Shown: positions 21,437-31,544, counted from the stretch's first letter. The stretch is DNA of 64,000 nt from Micrasema longulum (GCA_022494885.1 JAGVSM010003406.1:54907-118906); one strand, 5' to 3'. The notes: generated from the sequence alone by a model not told the origin. Numbers and translations: made by a program.

Positions 21437-21934
21437 TTTAAAGGCATATTAAATGAAATAATATACCTAATACTTACAATAAATGTTTACTTTGAAAAAA
21501 ATGTCATCCCATTTCTCCCTAGAAGTAAGCGAATCAGATAAAATGCCATACCGTCCTATCTTTACATCCAGACCTAACTTCCTCTACATCTCGCTGATGA
21601 CCGGCATAACGGCATGAGTCTAAAATTGTCGTGTGTGAATTAGAATCTATTTCCTATTCGCACAATTGACGGAATGATTTATAAATATTTAGGTGGCCTT
21701 AAAAGCAAAAAATCCAATATTTTACCATATATTTTTGTTCAAATTTAAGAAATAAAAGTGGCATAATGATGATTTTGCTACTGTTATTTCTGAAAACCTT
21801 TCAAATTAGATGGCACAAGTGTGCGATCTTCAAGTATGTTTTTCCCTTCTTTTTGTGAATGAATGTTATTTTAATATAAATTTTATATTTGAAGCACTAA
21901 CTTTGTGGTTATTAATTGAAATAAAATAATCATT
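21437..21934. other. No gene seen
   Basis: No coding signature. No shared repeats were recognised up to the family I copy. Confidence 0.35.
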
Positions 21935-22075
21935 TTTTTGTATACCCACGAACAGGCCCTGCCTTTGGGGGATTTTTTATTAACTATTTTTAATATTAAT
22001 ATGTATTTCATTGCTACGTAATTATGCTTTATTTTTTTAATACACTGTTTTATCACTTATGTTTATTGTAAAAAA
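21935..22075 (+). mobile_element. LINE-like 3' end, family I copy 2
   Basis: Plus-strand counterpart of 18733-18870, with ACCCACGAACAGGCCCTGCC, ATATGTATTTCATTGC and a poly(A)-rich end at about 22070-22090. Confidence 0.5.
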
Positions 22076-22092
22076 AAATAAAAAAAACAAAA

Positions 22093-22219
22093 GAACTTTG
22101 TTTTAAACTACATTTTTCCACCGACCAGTCCCAAAGCAAACAAGGTTTTGACGAAGAAACTTGTTTGCTTTGAAACCGGTCGGTGGAGGAAAAAAAAATA
22201 GTGATTAAAAACAAAGTTG
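22093..22219. mobile_element. Near-perfect foldback element
   Basis: Outer arms AACTTTGTTTTxAA and inner arms CCACCGACC and CAAAGCAAACAAG pair with the right half, giving stems of roughly 50 bp and a small loop near 22150. The right half reads TTTGAAACCGGTCGGTGG, the GAAAC-(0-2 bases)-GTCGG string seen at 8174 and 20663. The 5' core TTGACGA at 22148-22154 differs from CTGANGA in its first base. It may be a ribozyme-derived foldback; otherwise a MITE. Confidence 0.55.
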
Positions 22220-22280
22220 TTTTATTTATTATATTTTATTATGAATGTTATTTTACTGATAGAGCTAGTGTGTTTGATAC

Positions 22281-22415
22281 TAATACCCGTATGCAGAGAC
22301 AAAACTTAAGGTGAGGAAAGTACATTCTAATTTCAAATGCGAAGAATAACCCGAAGGCGAAGAAAATAGAATGTACTTTCCTCACCATAAGTTTTGTCTC
22401 TGCATACGGGTATTA
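22281..22415. mobile_element. TA-flanked palindromic MITE
   Basis: Arms of about 48 bp: ATACCCGTATGCAGAGACAA... at 22283 and its complement ending at 22413, differing at one or two positions. TA dinucleotides flank both ends (22281-22282, 22414-22415), the target duplication of Tc1/mariner-type elements. No coding; the open frame at 22371-22586 starts inside the arm by chance. A relic is at 16733-16830. Confidence 0.75.
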
Positions 22416-22589
22416 AGACTGCTCTCTTGTAAAAATGAGGTTTTTGAATTGTGCCACTGTTTTTCTTTAGATATACATGTTATCTACGCTTTTGTTCATT
22501 TTTGTCCAATATACCATTTTTTAAGAAATAAGGTTAATTCTACGGGAATTCTGAGAAAGCCTTTATTTAAAAAATTGAGGTACTAATTA

Positions 22590-22830
22590 TTATTGATTTT
22601 TTTATTATAGCTTTAATTTTCTTTATTTGTTTTTAATTTTAATTGTGCCTGTATGAATAATTAGGTGCGGAAAAAGAATGATTATGATGATGATGTCTTG
22701 AGGATTTTTTTTTGTCCTAGCTTTAATTTTATTTAGTTGTATTTTATTTTATTAGTGCCTCTATTTATTACAAGAAATTGTATTTACCATCGTTAAAATG
22801 GTCTGCATAAGTCCGTCAAATAAATAAATA
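22590..22830 (+). repeat. Duplicated T-rich unit with SINE A tail
   Basis: Two units starting AGCTTTAATTTTxTTTA (about 22609 and 22720) are about 110 bp apart. Between them lies a SINE A 3' end (ATTAGGTGCGGAAAAAGAAT then GATGATGATG, 22662-22696). The stretch ends with GTCCGTCAAATAAATAAATA, a LINE-type tail. Confidence 0.55.
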
Positions 22831-23339
22831 AATTAAAAATAATAATATATTTTTACCGTTTTTCGAATGGACTACTTCCGTGAACCAATAAATAAATAAA
22901 ATGGTAAATTATTATTTTTTAATTTTTCAATGGTTTTTAATTTTGTCTTTAGATATGGTCATTGTTTATGCCTATTTTGTAAAAAAAACTTTAGAGCTCT
23001 ATTTCTGCCGATTTGTATTTTGGTCTGTTGGACAAAAACGAACTGAAGCGACGATATGTCATCTTCTCATGCACGAACGCCGATTATTCTGACTTCTGAC
23101 ATAGTCGTGAAGTGTCAGTCAAATTTAGTCATTTCATGTTCTTCTTGCCCTTCCTCGTATTTATTTTTACCCATTCATTCGCTGTCAGTTCACCGTACAT
23201 GTCCAAACCATCGCATTACCCTTTTAAATAATGTTGATAGTACTTGTCTCGGACTTACATTCCTGTTTATTTGATATTGTAAAAAATGGGTTTCACTATC
23301 GGTAACTGAAAGCTTAACTATATTTCTGAATTATTTATT
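22831..23339. other. No gene seen
   Basis: Two overlapping open frames (22901-23274, plus) show no known motif. No repeats shared with the rest of the window were recognised. Confidence 0.35.
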
Positions 23340-23990
23340 TATTATTTATTTTGTTCATTAACGCCCAAAGGGCATTTACAAAAAATAAAAATGAAATACA
23401 TGCTAACATACTAAATAATAAACAGAATATACAGAAAAAAATTGAAATTTAGTTAAAAGGATATGATAAAAAGTTTTACAAAGTAAAAAAAAAAACAATA
23501 ATAACAAAGGTATGCAAGAAAAACCAGTAAGCATATAAACAAAAAATGCAAAGATATAAGCTTATGAAATAAATTCTGTAAGGCAAACAATAAACAAAGT
23601 GTTACGGTAAGCAAGAAAGACATTTTTAAGTTAAATTAATAAACAAGCAAGCATATATTATCACGAAAAAATAAGAAATAAAAATATGTATCTATGAAAT
23701 GCGTATTTGCCAATACTACAGTGCAATTTGATATAATAGTAAAAAATAAAAAAACAAGTATAAGGTAATAAAAATAAACAAGTAAGTTTTTTTTATTTAT
23801 TTATGAAATTGAATTGTCAATAATAGTTTGACGAGCAGATACAAATAAACTTGATATTGTGGACTTATAAGATGGTAAAGAATTGGACAGAATGTCAGCA
23901 GCCGTTCCATAAGTGTTACCTAACCTATGCAGTCTCGGTATCAATGAATTGTTTTGTTGCAACATACTTTCATATAACAATAGCAACATA
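23340..23990 (-). mobile_element. 5'-truncated LINE with RT C-terminus
   Basis: The minus-strand frame 23989-23801 contains NNSLIPRLHRLGNTY and ADILSNSLPSYKSTI, the 'NSPxxRxxxLxN...DIFxxSLxxFK' block of Jockey-like RT C-termini. A 3' UTR of about 450 bp continues to 23340, where, on the minus strand, GCCCTTTGGGCGTTAATGAA precedes an AAATAAAT tail. Catalytic domain missing. Confidence 0.65.
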
Positions 23991-24224
23991 CTTTCTTTTG
24001 ATTGGATTACAGAAAACGAACAAAATTACCTGAATTTCTTCTGTTTAGCTCTTCAACACTTTTGTTCTGATTTGCTTTGAAGTCTTTTCTTTGTGTTAAC
24101 AGAAACATTGAATAGAATTTTCCTAAAGAAATAGTGCGAACACGTCATTTGCTCTTTAGGGGCTTCCCAACTTCTTAATTGTATGTTTTCACCGTTATCG
24201 CAAATACAATAACATGTTTATTTA
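23991..24224. other. No gene seen
   Basis: Short AT-rich gap between LINE fragments with nothing recognisable. Confidence 0.35.
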
Positions 24225-24660
24225 TTTATTTAACTTTTTGTGCATAATGTTATTTGTGAATTGGCGGGCTTATGGCCAAATGGCAATTTCTTCCAACCAA
24301 CCTATAAAATAAAAGTTTTATTTTTATAATTCAAGTTACAGAACATATTCTATAGAAAAAAAGATTAAAAAGCGAAAGATATATAAAAATAGAAATAAAC
24401 GTATTTGTTTATAAATTACCTTAAATCAAAACTATTAATCAATGGGAAAAGGGAAAAAAGATGAAAAAGGAAAGGAGGAGAGATTAAGGAAGAGAAAGGA
24501 GACGTTTCTTCAAACGTGATTTAAACAGAGATACTGTAGTAACATCTTTGATGGTGGATGGGAGATGATTCCACAGTCGAGCCGCATGGATACTATATGG
24601 GTTAGAGAAAAAAGAGGAATTGTTTACATAATTGGTATTCTTTATTTCATTTGTAGTTGT
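24225..24660 (-). mobile_element. CR1-like LINE end, family H copy with coding part
   Basis: The minus strand holds about 57 codons ending at TAA (24486-24484). They include NNSSFFSNPYSIHAARLWN and HLPSTIKDVTTVSLFKSRL. 'YSIxxAxxWNxLPxxI(R/K)xxxSxxxFKxxLK' is the signature end of CR1-type RTs and close relatives. The 3' UTR (24483-24225) contains the GGTTGGAAGAAATTGCCATT core shared by family H, so family H repeats are assigned to this LINE. The tail is AATAAATAAATAAA. Confidence 0.75.
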
Positions 24661-24740
24661 CTTTAATATTTTTTGTTATTGAATAGCCATTTCAAATACT
24701 ATTCTTTAAAAACCTTATTTGTACTAATACTTAAAATGGT

Positions 24741-24815
24741 GGCCTCCATGGTGTAATGGCTATGACGCTCGATTTATGCTCACGCACAAAAGGTCCAATT
24801 CCCGGTGAGAACACA
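24741..24815 (+). mobile_element. tRNA-like SINE head
   Basis: GTGGCCTCCATGGTGTAATGG (split A-box TGGTGTAATGG) followed by GGTCCAATTCCCGG (B-box-like). It resembles the SINE A head at 27437, but the bases after it do not match the SINE A body. Too degraded to be a functional tRNA gene: acceptor arms do not pair. Confidence 0.5.
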
Positions 24816-24879
24816 AAAATAAATGTGATTTTTCTCAAGCCTAGGTGTTATGTGCTGTAATTCAACATTGTGAAAAGGA

Positions 24880-25255
24880 AGTTCATTGGTTATTTTTTTT
24901 TTTTTATATTTGATAATAGACTATCAAACTTAGTTGATAAAAACGTGTCGTATTATCATCGCTACTATTTTATTAAGTTTCAGAATTTTTTTATTACTCC
25001 GCACGTGACGTCACTAGTAGTTTTCTTTGTTGATTTATGGGTTGGCTTCCCAGTAACTGGAAATCTACAACAACACTCTTATGATTGGTTGATTTAGAAA
25101 AACTTGTGATGTCATTTAAAGTAGTTAAATTTTATTAATTTTTCGTTACGTTTTAGAGAAACTTCACCAGACAATTAAATGCTCTTATTTTTACCGCGTG
25201 CAAAAAAAAACTTTTTTTATATCCAACTTACCGTGGCACTGAACTTCCTCATCGA
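24880..25255 (+). repeat. Repeat family E, full-length copy
   Basis: Left end AAGGAAGTTCATTGG and right end CACTGAACTTCCTC are imperfect inverted repeats. Internal landmarks: GATAATAGACTATCAA, TATTATCATCGC, TGACGTCAC, GGTTGGCTTCCCAGTAACTG, GATTGGTTGATTT, TTAAATGCTCTTATTTTTACC. About 375 bp, no coding. The open frame at 24870-25097 is not conserved in other copies. Confidence 0.65.
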
Positions 25256-25321
25256 GCCTCCTGGCCCGTTGCGGTGTCAAAGAAATCAATAACAAAAACA
25301 CTTTTGACTATTCTACCGTCC

Positions 25322-25395
25322 GCCTCGTGGTCTAACTGTCAGCGCGTTTGACTACCATAGAAAAGATCTCGGGTTCAATTTTAGACATGATTAAA
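25322..25395 (+). mobile_element. SINE A head, fragment
   Basis: CCGCCTCGTGGTCTAACTGT plus GATCTCGGGTTCAATTTTAG resemble A- and B-boxes of SINE A. The body is absent; TG-rich sequence follows (25425-25480). Confidence 0.5.
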
Positions 25396-25589
25396 ATGAG
25401 TGAATATAAAAAAATGTATTTACAAGTATATAAATGTTTGAGTGTGTTTATGTGAAATGAAGTGCATGTGTGTCTGTATTCTATATTTATGAAACGTTAA
25501 ATACTAATATTGTAATAAAATTAAATATATTTTTTCATCAGAGATGTAAATAGTTTTTGAGAATGTTGTCAAGTTATTTACCCCGCTTA

Positions 25590-25900
25590 TTTTTTATTTT
25601 CTTTTTATTTTATTAACATAAAAGGCAAATCTGCCTTTTACAAAAAATTATAATACGAACATATTTGGCTTATTTTTTTATTTTTTTTAAAAAAGCATAA
25701 TTTTCCTTATACCCGAGATTTATAAAAAAAATTAAACCTAAAAATTATACGAGATTTATATTTTTAAAAATATCCTTAAAATTAAACAGCATTAGTAAGT
25801 TTAAATAATTCGAGAATAAATGTAAAAAACAAAATTAAATAATAAAACATTCTACAGTAATACAACAAGAAAATCATAAGTACTGTTTCATACAGCTGGG
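25590..25900 (-). mobile_element. Probable LINE 3' UTR
   Basis: On the minus strand the sequence ends in AAAAGGCAGATTTGCCTTTT (a short hairpin) followed by ATGTTAATAAAATAAAAAG. Same layout as other LINE 3' ends here (GC-richer hairpin then A/T tail). No protein end is visible. Confidence 0.4.
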
Positions 25901-26195
25901 CAAAGCTTATGATCTGTCTTTGCATGGGTTAAGTGATAATTTATATCATGTTTATTTTTTGTTTCTGTCCGTTCGTTAAAAGCCTGAAAAAAATTGAAAA
26001 CAAGCTTAAAGGTGGCTTTCAAAGAGCTTTTATTTTTCCTGAATATATCACACCCTTCCATCTAGAGTGCCACAAGTTTAAATGCACCAAACTGAGAAAA
26101 CTACTTTGAAGATTTTTACATTCGCAATTTTTTATCACAGATCAACATAAAACAGTGTTGTAAATATAGTTATATTGTAATATACTATCTAAACC
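25901..26195. other. No gene seen
   Basis: No coding signature or shared repeat. Confidence 0.35.
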
Positions 26196-26463
26196 TGTGA
26201 GTGTAGTTAGTCAGTGCATTAGCTTACCATGCAAGAGGTCTCGGGTTCGATTTCCGACAGGGTTGACCTGATATACTAGAAAAAAATCGTTTTTACACTT
26301 TAATATTTTATATTCCTGGACTGGCACCTGATGCATAAGACTGATCATCTTACCTTCACGTAACGTGATTAAGATACGATGAAAAAAATATCAAGATACG
26401 CTGCGACTAGTAGCAATGTAGTGCCCTGTCCACCATTAGGTGCGGAAAGGGAATAATGATGAT
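26196..26463 (+). mobile_element. SINE A, most complete copy
   Basis: A degraded tRNA-like head (GTGAGTGTAGTTAGTCAGTG; CTTACCATGCAAGAGGTCTC; B-box GGGTTCGATTTCC) is followed by a body with CCTGGACTGGCACC, ATAAGACTGATCATCTTACC, AAGATACGCTGCGA, CACCATTAGGTGCGGAAAGGG and a GATGATG tail. RNA polymerase III transcription from the internal boxes is expected for such SINEs and mobilisation by a LINE in trans is inferred. It is the reference for the SINE A fragments elsewhere in the window. Confidence 0.8.
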
Positions 26464-26497
26464 GTAATGTACTATATATTTAATTTTAACCATTCCA

Positions 26498-26901
26498 CGT
26501 AGTTATACAGAAAGCAGCCAGTCGTAAAAAGTGAAACTGAAATAATAGCACTTTTGTGAAAAGAGTGAATAATCAAATCTACACGACAGTTGGAATGTTT
26601 TTGACTTTGAAAAATAATAAACAATGAATACATTAGTTTTTTTTAAATAGTACAAACAATAATCTAATTACTTTTTTGACCAGTTTTCATGATTTTTAAA
26701 GTACTTTAAAATTTTCTAGTGCTGTGGGCGTTTTCTGCAAGTTTAGAACTGCCGTTTTTGTGATGGACTCAGAAGGAGATTATTGGAGTTTTTTGTCTGA
26801 AAGCGGCCTGGCTGATTTTGGCAGAACATGCTGCACCCGATAACACTAATATGTATTTTTTTTTTCAAAATTGTGGACTGGCTGCTTTCTGCATAACGAC
26901 G
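26498..26901. mobile_element. DNA element with 26-bp inverted ends
   Basis: Left CGTAGTTATACAGAAAGCAG (26498) continuing CCAGTC, right complement CGTCGTTATGCAGAAAGCAG ending at 26901: 24 of 26 positions match. The 404-bp interior has no frame with known motifs. The target duplication is not clear, so superfamily remains open. Confidence 0.65.
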
Positions 26902-27436
26902 CTAATTATTTTTTAAAGGATATCTTTACTTTTTAATTTTGACAATCAATAAATACGTTATGACGATGGTTAAATATCATGTAAAAATGCTATTATGCAC
27001 TTTTATACGATTTTTATGAACTTTTAAGTTATGGCAGATTGACACAAAGTACTAAATTCGAAATTCTATTAAATGTTAACTCAAAAAAGTTTTTTTTAAA
27101 CTTGTGGCAATCTTGAAAGGGGGGTGCGATATATGAATTTAGCTGGCGATTCCTACCAAATCTGGTAAATCCTTCGAAAGGTCGACATCCTGGGAGGCAG
27201 AAAAGGCGATTTCAGATTAAACGAGCAGATTGTAGATTTTCCGATAAAATCCTTTCAGCATGAAACTTCTTTTGGTAGTTTTACAATGAAGTAGGAAGAT
27301 AAATATTGCTGAAAATTTCATGAAAACGCATTATAGAGTACTGAAGAAGTTGGATAAAAGTACCATGTAAAAAATTTTACAACGTTGTTTCGATCTTACA
27401 AAATAATGTTTTTTCGTAAACAATGTTTCAACATAT
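26902..27436. other. No gene seen
   Basis: No coding signature; mixed composition around 27100-27260 gives no recognisable frame. Confidence 0.35.
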
Positions 27437-27896
27437 TCGCCTCATGGTGTAATGGTCAGCGCGCTTGCTTACCATGCAAGAGGTCTCGGGTTCGATTCCT
27501 GACATGGTCGATGTGAAATATTTGTTAAAAGGGGTGTTTTCGCACTAAATTTAAATCGGGTTGTGGTCCCGTGGCTAGTGTCTCGGATTCACGGACCAAA
27601 GGACCGTCGTTCGAATCCCACTCTACCCCAACTTGATTCCATTTTCTAATAGTGAGTTATTTACAACTCGTTGAAAATGGCACTCAAAATTAAATATTTG
27701 GCTAAATCATAAGAACGCAGATATTTATTTAAAAAAAAAAAATATATATATATTTCATTGCCCCTGAACTGGTACTTGAAGCGTAAGACTGATCATTTTA
27801 CCTTTATGTAACAAAAATGATCAAGATACGCTGCGATTGGTGTACCAATGCAGTGCATTATGCACCATTAGGTGCGGAAAGGGAATGATGGTGATG
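27437..27896 (+). mobile_element. SINE A split by SINE B
   Basis: The SINE A head (TCGCCTCATGGTGTAATGG; CGCTTGCTTACCATGCAAGA; GGGTTCGATTCC) occupies 27437-27535. SINE B fills 27555-27753. The SINE A body resumes with TTTCATTGCCCCTGAACTGG and runs to the GATGGTGATG tail. Both have the same orientation. The head here is the best preserved one of the family and could be read as a tRNA-like cloverleaf only in part. Confidence 0.8.
27555..27753 (+). mobile_element. SINE B, copy inside SINE A
   Basis: Starts ATCGGGTTGTGGTCCCGTGG (A-box region TGGCTAGTG), B-box GTTCGAATCCC, then CACTCTACCCCAAC. The body has a conserved TTTCTAATAGTGAGTTATTT and ACAACTCGTTGAAAATGG, then ATTTGGxTAAATCATAAGAA and an A-rich tail. 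tRNA-derived by its internal boxes. The same organisation is seen at 29690, 31142, 40388 and 53207. Confidence 0.85.
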
Positions 27897-28130
27897 TTTT
27901 AACAAATTACAACAGGGATGGAAAATATCTTAAAGAAAGGAATATGGAAGTCTAGGCATTTATTTACAGGGCTTATGACCTTTCATTGTCTGGTTTAAGT
28001 AGCCACTTTACACAATGAAACGTTCACCATTTTGCCTACATTTAAACATACCTACTTCAATTTTTCCATCTGCTTAATGTACATAAATTTTGTACCTTTT
28101 AACAAAAAAATATTTATAAATTCTTTTCCT
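27895..28130 (+). repeat. Repeat family D, partial copy
   Basis: Matches 57800-57990: ATTACAACAGGGATGGAAA, GGAATATGGAAGTCTAGGCA, GGGCTTATGACCT, CTGGTTTAAGTAGCCACTTT. It starts immediately after the SINE A tail. Confidence 0.65.
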
Positions 28131-28365
28131 TTAAAAATTTTATCTGCACACATTGTTTAATTATTTTTTTATATCTAAATATGTTCTTTATACAATACTG
28201 CTGTGTTATATACATAGTATTTATTTAAAATAATACTTTTGTATTTAATTATAAATTTTTCGCATTATATTAAAATATTTATATTATTTTTAATATGTAT
28301 CTTTTTGAGGTAAAAGGCACTGCGCGCCGTGTATATTAATAAATAAATAAATAAATACATCTGTT
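28131..28365 (+). mobile_element. LINE 3' tail
   Basis: Ends TTGAGGTAAAAGGCACTGCG then CGTGTATATTAATAAATAAA. It resembles the end of 42340-42888 (AAAAGGCACTATGTGTCG then an A-rich tail), so it is probably a related LINE. No coding part. Confidence 0.5.
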
Positions 28366-28914
28366 GTATTTAGTGATGTTAAAGAGTTGAAACCTTTATA
28401 TTTGTGAAGAGATTCATCTGACTGACTTATTTCACACACTAGAAATCGATTTTACAATTTTTAAACATCTTCTTGGACCAGTTGGTTTTATTACAATATT
28501 TGAGTTTGTCAAAATGTTTAGAGTTTTTTGCCAGATTTCCGTAAATGCGAGAGAAAAAATATTCATATTTTCTGACACAGCGTAGCTCTTGACAAACTCG
28601 AGTACCTAGACGAGATGTGGTTATTATTAGAGCGGTCAGTGGTCTCTTCCTTCACAACTGTTAGGAATATCTCCCCTACGATTTAGTCATAACAGAGAGA
28701 AAATTTTAGCGTTTTTTATTAATGTATTCTATTTTTTACTGCTAAAACTACTACAGTAAAAGACCTCCATCTACATATCAGAAAAAATACAAAGATTCCT
28801 ATTGATTGCGGATGTCATCAATTGGTAAAATTCCGTATTAAAATTTGGTAAGGGTTCCAAAATATTTTTTTTTATTGGATAAAGTTCTGCTTTTATTTTT
28901 TAATCATATACAAG
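28366..28914. other. No gene seen; possible family D continuation
   Basis: GAGTTGAAACCTTTATATTTGTG near 28385 matches 57995-58020 of the family D copy, suggesting that the LINE tail at 28131-28365 interrupts a family D element. The rest is unrecognised. Confidence 0.4.
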
Positions 28915-29025
28915 AGTAACAAATTACAACAGGGATAAAGAATAATTTAAATAAGGGAATATGAAAGTCTAGGCATTTACAGGGCTTATGACCTGTCATT
29001 GGCTGGTTTAAATACCCTGTATATT
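28915..29025 (+). repeat. Repeat family D, partial copy
   Basis: AACAAATTACAACAGGGAT, GGAATATGAAAGTCTAGGCA, TTACAGGGCTTATGACCTGT and CATTGGCTGGTTTAAAT. Only the left half. Confidence 0.65.
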
Positions 29026-29235
29026 TATTTATTTATACTTTAACAATGTTTGTATTCTTTTTTTATACTAAATAATGTTCCGTCACTGAGGTGTCCCGTG
29101 CCAAGGGAAACAATATACAATAAGTAAAACAAGCCTTTAATTAGTTATTCAACAAAGATAACATAACAATAAAATAAAAACGTAATTAACATAATAAGCA
29201 ATATACACTAAAATAATCATAAAAAACATAACCAA

Positions 29236-29465
29236 TTGTGCTAACATTGCAATGTGGCTCTCCATAAAAGCCATTGTTGGCAAAACTATCACACAAAAAT
29301 GACTTATTAAATTGTTTAAAATAAATATAAGAAGTTTCGATTGATTTAACTTAGTATTTTCACAATTATTACACTTTTAAGAAACTCTTCACAAAGGATG
29401 AAATTTCACAAAAATGGGCCGGGCACAGGGTTAATTATATGTGTATTCGGCCGGTACTCAAAGTG
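29236..29465 (+). mobile_element. piggyBac-like element, 3' half, copy 1
   Basis: About 230 bp match 36037-36266: ACATTGCAATGTGGCT, AATTGTTTAAAATAAATAT, GAAATTTCACAAAAATGGGC, CGGGCACAGGGT, and end CGGCCGGTACTCAAAGTG. TTAA follows both copies (29466-29469; 36267-36270). The terminal CACTTTGAGTACCGGCC (complement) begins like the CACTTTG ends of piggyBac-like elements. No left end was found. The sequence 29026-29235 adjoining it is not recognised. Confidence 0.55.
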
Positions 29466-29578
29466 TTAAAGGCATGGCCAATGCAATGACCGTTTTTGCA
29501 TTTTTAGAAATTACATATATAAAAATACTTCTTATGCCACTAATAAGTAAAAAAATTTTTTTTTACTGGACAGTATTT

Positions 29579-30048
29579 CATCATCATCATCATTCCCTTT
29601 TCGCGCCTAATGGCGCGTAGGGCACTGCATTGGTTCACCAATCGCAGCGCATCTTGATCATTTTTATTACATAAAAGTAAGATACATAAATCGAGTTTTG
29701 GTCCTGTAGCTAGTGTTGCGGACTCACAAGCCAGAGGTCCGATGTTCTAACCCCACTTTACCCCAACTTGATTTCCATTTTCTAATAGTGAGTTATTTAC
29801 AACTCGTTGAAAATGGCCGACAAAAATTGAAATATTTGGGTAAATTATAAGAACGCTAATATTTCTTTTAACAAAAAGAAAAAAAGGATGATCAGTCTTA
29901 CGCTTCAGGTACCAGTCCAGGGACTATGAAATATTATGGTGTGAAAACATATTTTTAAATAAATATTTCATATCAATCATCTCGGGAATTGAACCCGAGA
30001 CCTCTCGAATGGTAGGCAAACGCACTGACCATTAAACCACGAGGCTGA
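29579..30048 (-). mobile_element. SINE A (minus) split by SINE B (plus)
   Basis: The SINE A tail lies at 29579-29682 (complement of the GCACCATTAGG...GATGATG end), and the rest of SINE A at 29888-30048, including the complement of GGTCTCGGGTTCAATTCCC and the A-box. SINE B sits between them in the opposite orientation, at a different point of SINE A than in 27437-27896. So this is an independent insertion. Confidence 0.8.
29690..29885 (+). mobile_element. SINE B, copy inside minus-strand SINE A
   Basis: ATCGAGTTTTGGTCCTGTAG, GTTCTAACCCC (mutated B-box), CTAATAGTGAGTTATTTACA and an A-rich end. The mutated boxes make RNA polymerase III activity unlikely. Confidence 0.8.
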
Positions 30049-30549
30049 CAATCTCTTACACCCCTATTACTTGATAAAAAAAAAAAAAGTGATATTTCCC
30101 TATTGGCTATCAAAACAGATGTTGATTAGAATCAAAGGGATTTTGAGTATTATTAAATTAAAATGTATAACCTACTTCCACTATCTATAAAAACAATTAG
30201 ACAATGTTTAAAAAGGCTATAAAAAATGGATAGTGGAGCTAGGTAGAAGTAAAATGGATTGTCTCATTCGCCCATACCAATATTGAATCAACTACTCCAC
30301 AAGTGTATAGCTTATGTTATTTTTATTGTTTGTTTTGTAATATAAATAACATATATGTATACAAATACCTTATTTTTTAAACTGTCTAAATATTTGTTAA
30401 TTATCTTCGTTTTTTTAGGTTAGTCTTCTTTGTTTATTCTCAAATGTAATTTAAAAAATATATATTGTTAAGTGTCCTCGGCATGCAAAACCCCAGTGAG
30501 GTGACATTACTTTAATTATGAATTATAGTTTGTAAGCAAAAAATGAATA
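30049..30549. other. No gene; possible LINE tail at the right end
   Basis: 30465-30549 contains GGCATGCAAAACCCCAGTGA and ends AATGAATAAATAAATAAA, the layout of a LINE 3' end. Nothing else recognised. Confidence 0.4.
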
Positions 30550-30725
30550 AATAAATAAAAATGACGTTTTAAAGTAGCTCATTTTTATCAAAACGTATTT
30601 TTATCAATTTTTCATGCATTTTCAGGAAACTCCGAAATACAATTAAATGCTCTAATCTTTACCGAGTCTTAGAAAACTTTAAAAAAACTTATTTGCCGTA
30701 GCACTGAACTTTTCCACGTTAAATT
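30550..30725 (+). repeat. Repeat family E, right half
   Basis: AAATGACGTTTTAAAGTAGC, AATTAAATGCTCTAATCTTT, TACCG and GCCGTAGCACTGAACTTTTC match the right part of 24880-25255 and 62870-63020. Confidence 0.6.
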
Positions 30726-31141
30726 ATATAATCTTTATCTTGTCCACTGCCTTCGGTTTGATGCACTTCAAGCCCACTCGAATAGCAGTGCTGTCAAGAG
30801 CGCGTCCTATCTCTATACTCTGTAGGATTCTCTCTTGACGGGTTTCATTTTATCTCTATTGTTTTCAAAGCCAGTAAAAAAGCTAAAACCCATTCTTTTC
30901 TCAAGCATCTGATACTCAAAAGAACCAGCATTCTTTCGATTAAAACCAAGGCCCTGATAATAATGAATAGTGCTCTTTTCGTACGAAACTCGAGATTTAT
31001 TTTCGGCTACTCGTATTGCAATTTCTGTTGATGATATCGCTGTCGATATTAAACTAATCCATTAATAATTTAAAATAGAAAATTCATCTTTAAATCTCAT
31101 TGTAAGTAAACATGTGGTGAACATGTTGTATGATACTAATA
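30726..31141. other. No gene seen
   Basis: Moderate GC but no recognisable frame or repeat. Confidence 0.35.
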
Positions 31142-31319
31142 ATCTGGTTGTGGTCCCGCGGACTCACGGATCAGAGGTCCGAGGTTCGAACCCCACTCTA
31201 CCCCAACTTGATTTCCATTTTCTTATGATGAGTTATTTACAACTCGTTGAAAATGGCCCCAAAATCGAAATATTTGGGTAAATAATAAGAACGCAAATAT
31301 TTTCTTTTCAAAAAAAAAA
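31142..31319 (+). mobile_element. SINE B with deleted A-box region
   Basis: ATCTGGTTGTGGTCCCGCGG joins directly to ACTCACGG, missing about 17 bp (TGGCTAGTGTCTCGG). GGTTCGAACCCC (B-box) and the CTTATGATGAGTTATTTACA body are kept. Followed at once by the SINE A 3' part. Confidence 0.8.
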
Positions 31320-31330
31320 CAATGTCTATG

Positions 31331-31455
31331 TTAAGGCCGAAAGACTGATCATCTTATCTTCATGTTACAAAAATGATCAAAATTGCTGTGATTAGAATAC
31401 CAATGCAGTGTCCTATGCACCATTAGGTGCGGAAAGGAAATGTGATGATGATGAT
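31331..31455 (+). mobile_element. SINE A, 3' part, abutting SINE B
   Basis: AAAGACTGATCATCTTATCT, AATGATCAAAATTGCTGTGA, CACCATTAGGTGCGGAAAGG, GATGATGATGATG. The SINE A head is missing upstream of SINE B. This is a third B-next-to-A arrangement within 4 kb. Confidence 0.75.
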
Positions 31456-31544
31456 AAAAAAAAAACGATTGCTTTTATTTAATAATGAACGCAGATTGAA
31501 AAGCAACATGTTTTCAGATAAAGAAAGCTGTGTCATGTATTCTG

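Noticed and set aside
27437..27535. Functional tRNA gene
   Set aside because: A- and B-boxes are present, but acceptor and anticodon arms do not pair properly and the sequence continues into a SINE body repeated elsewhere.
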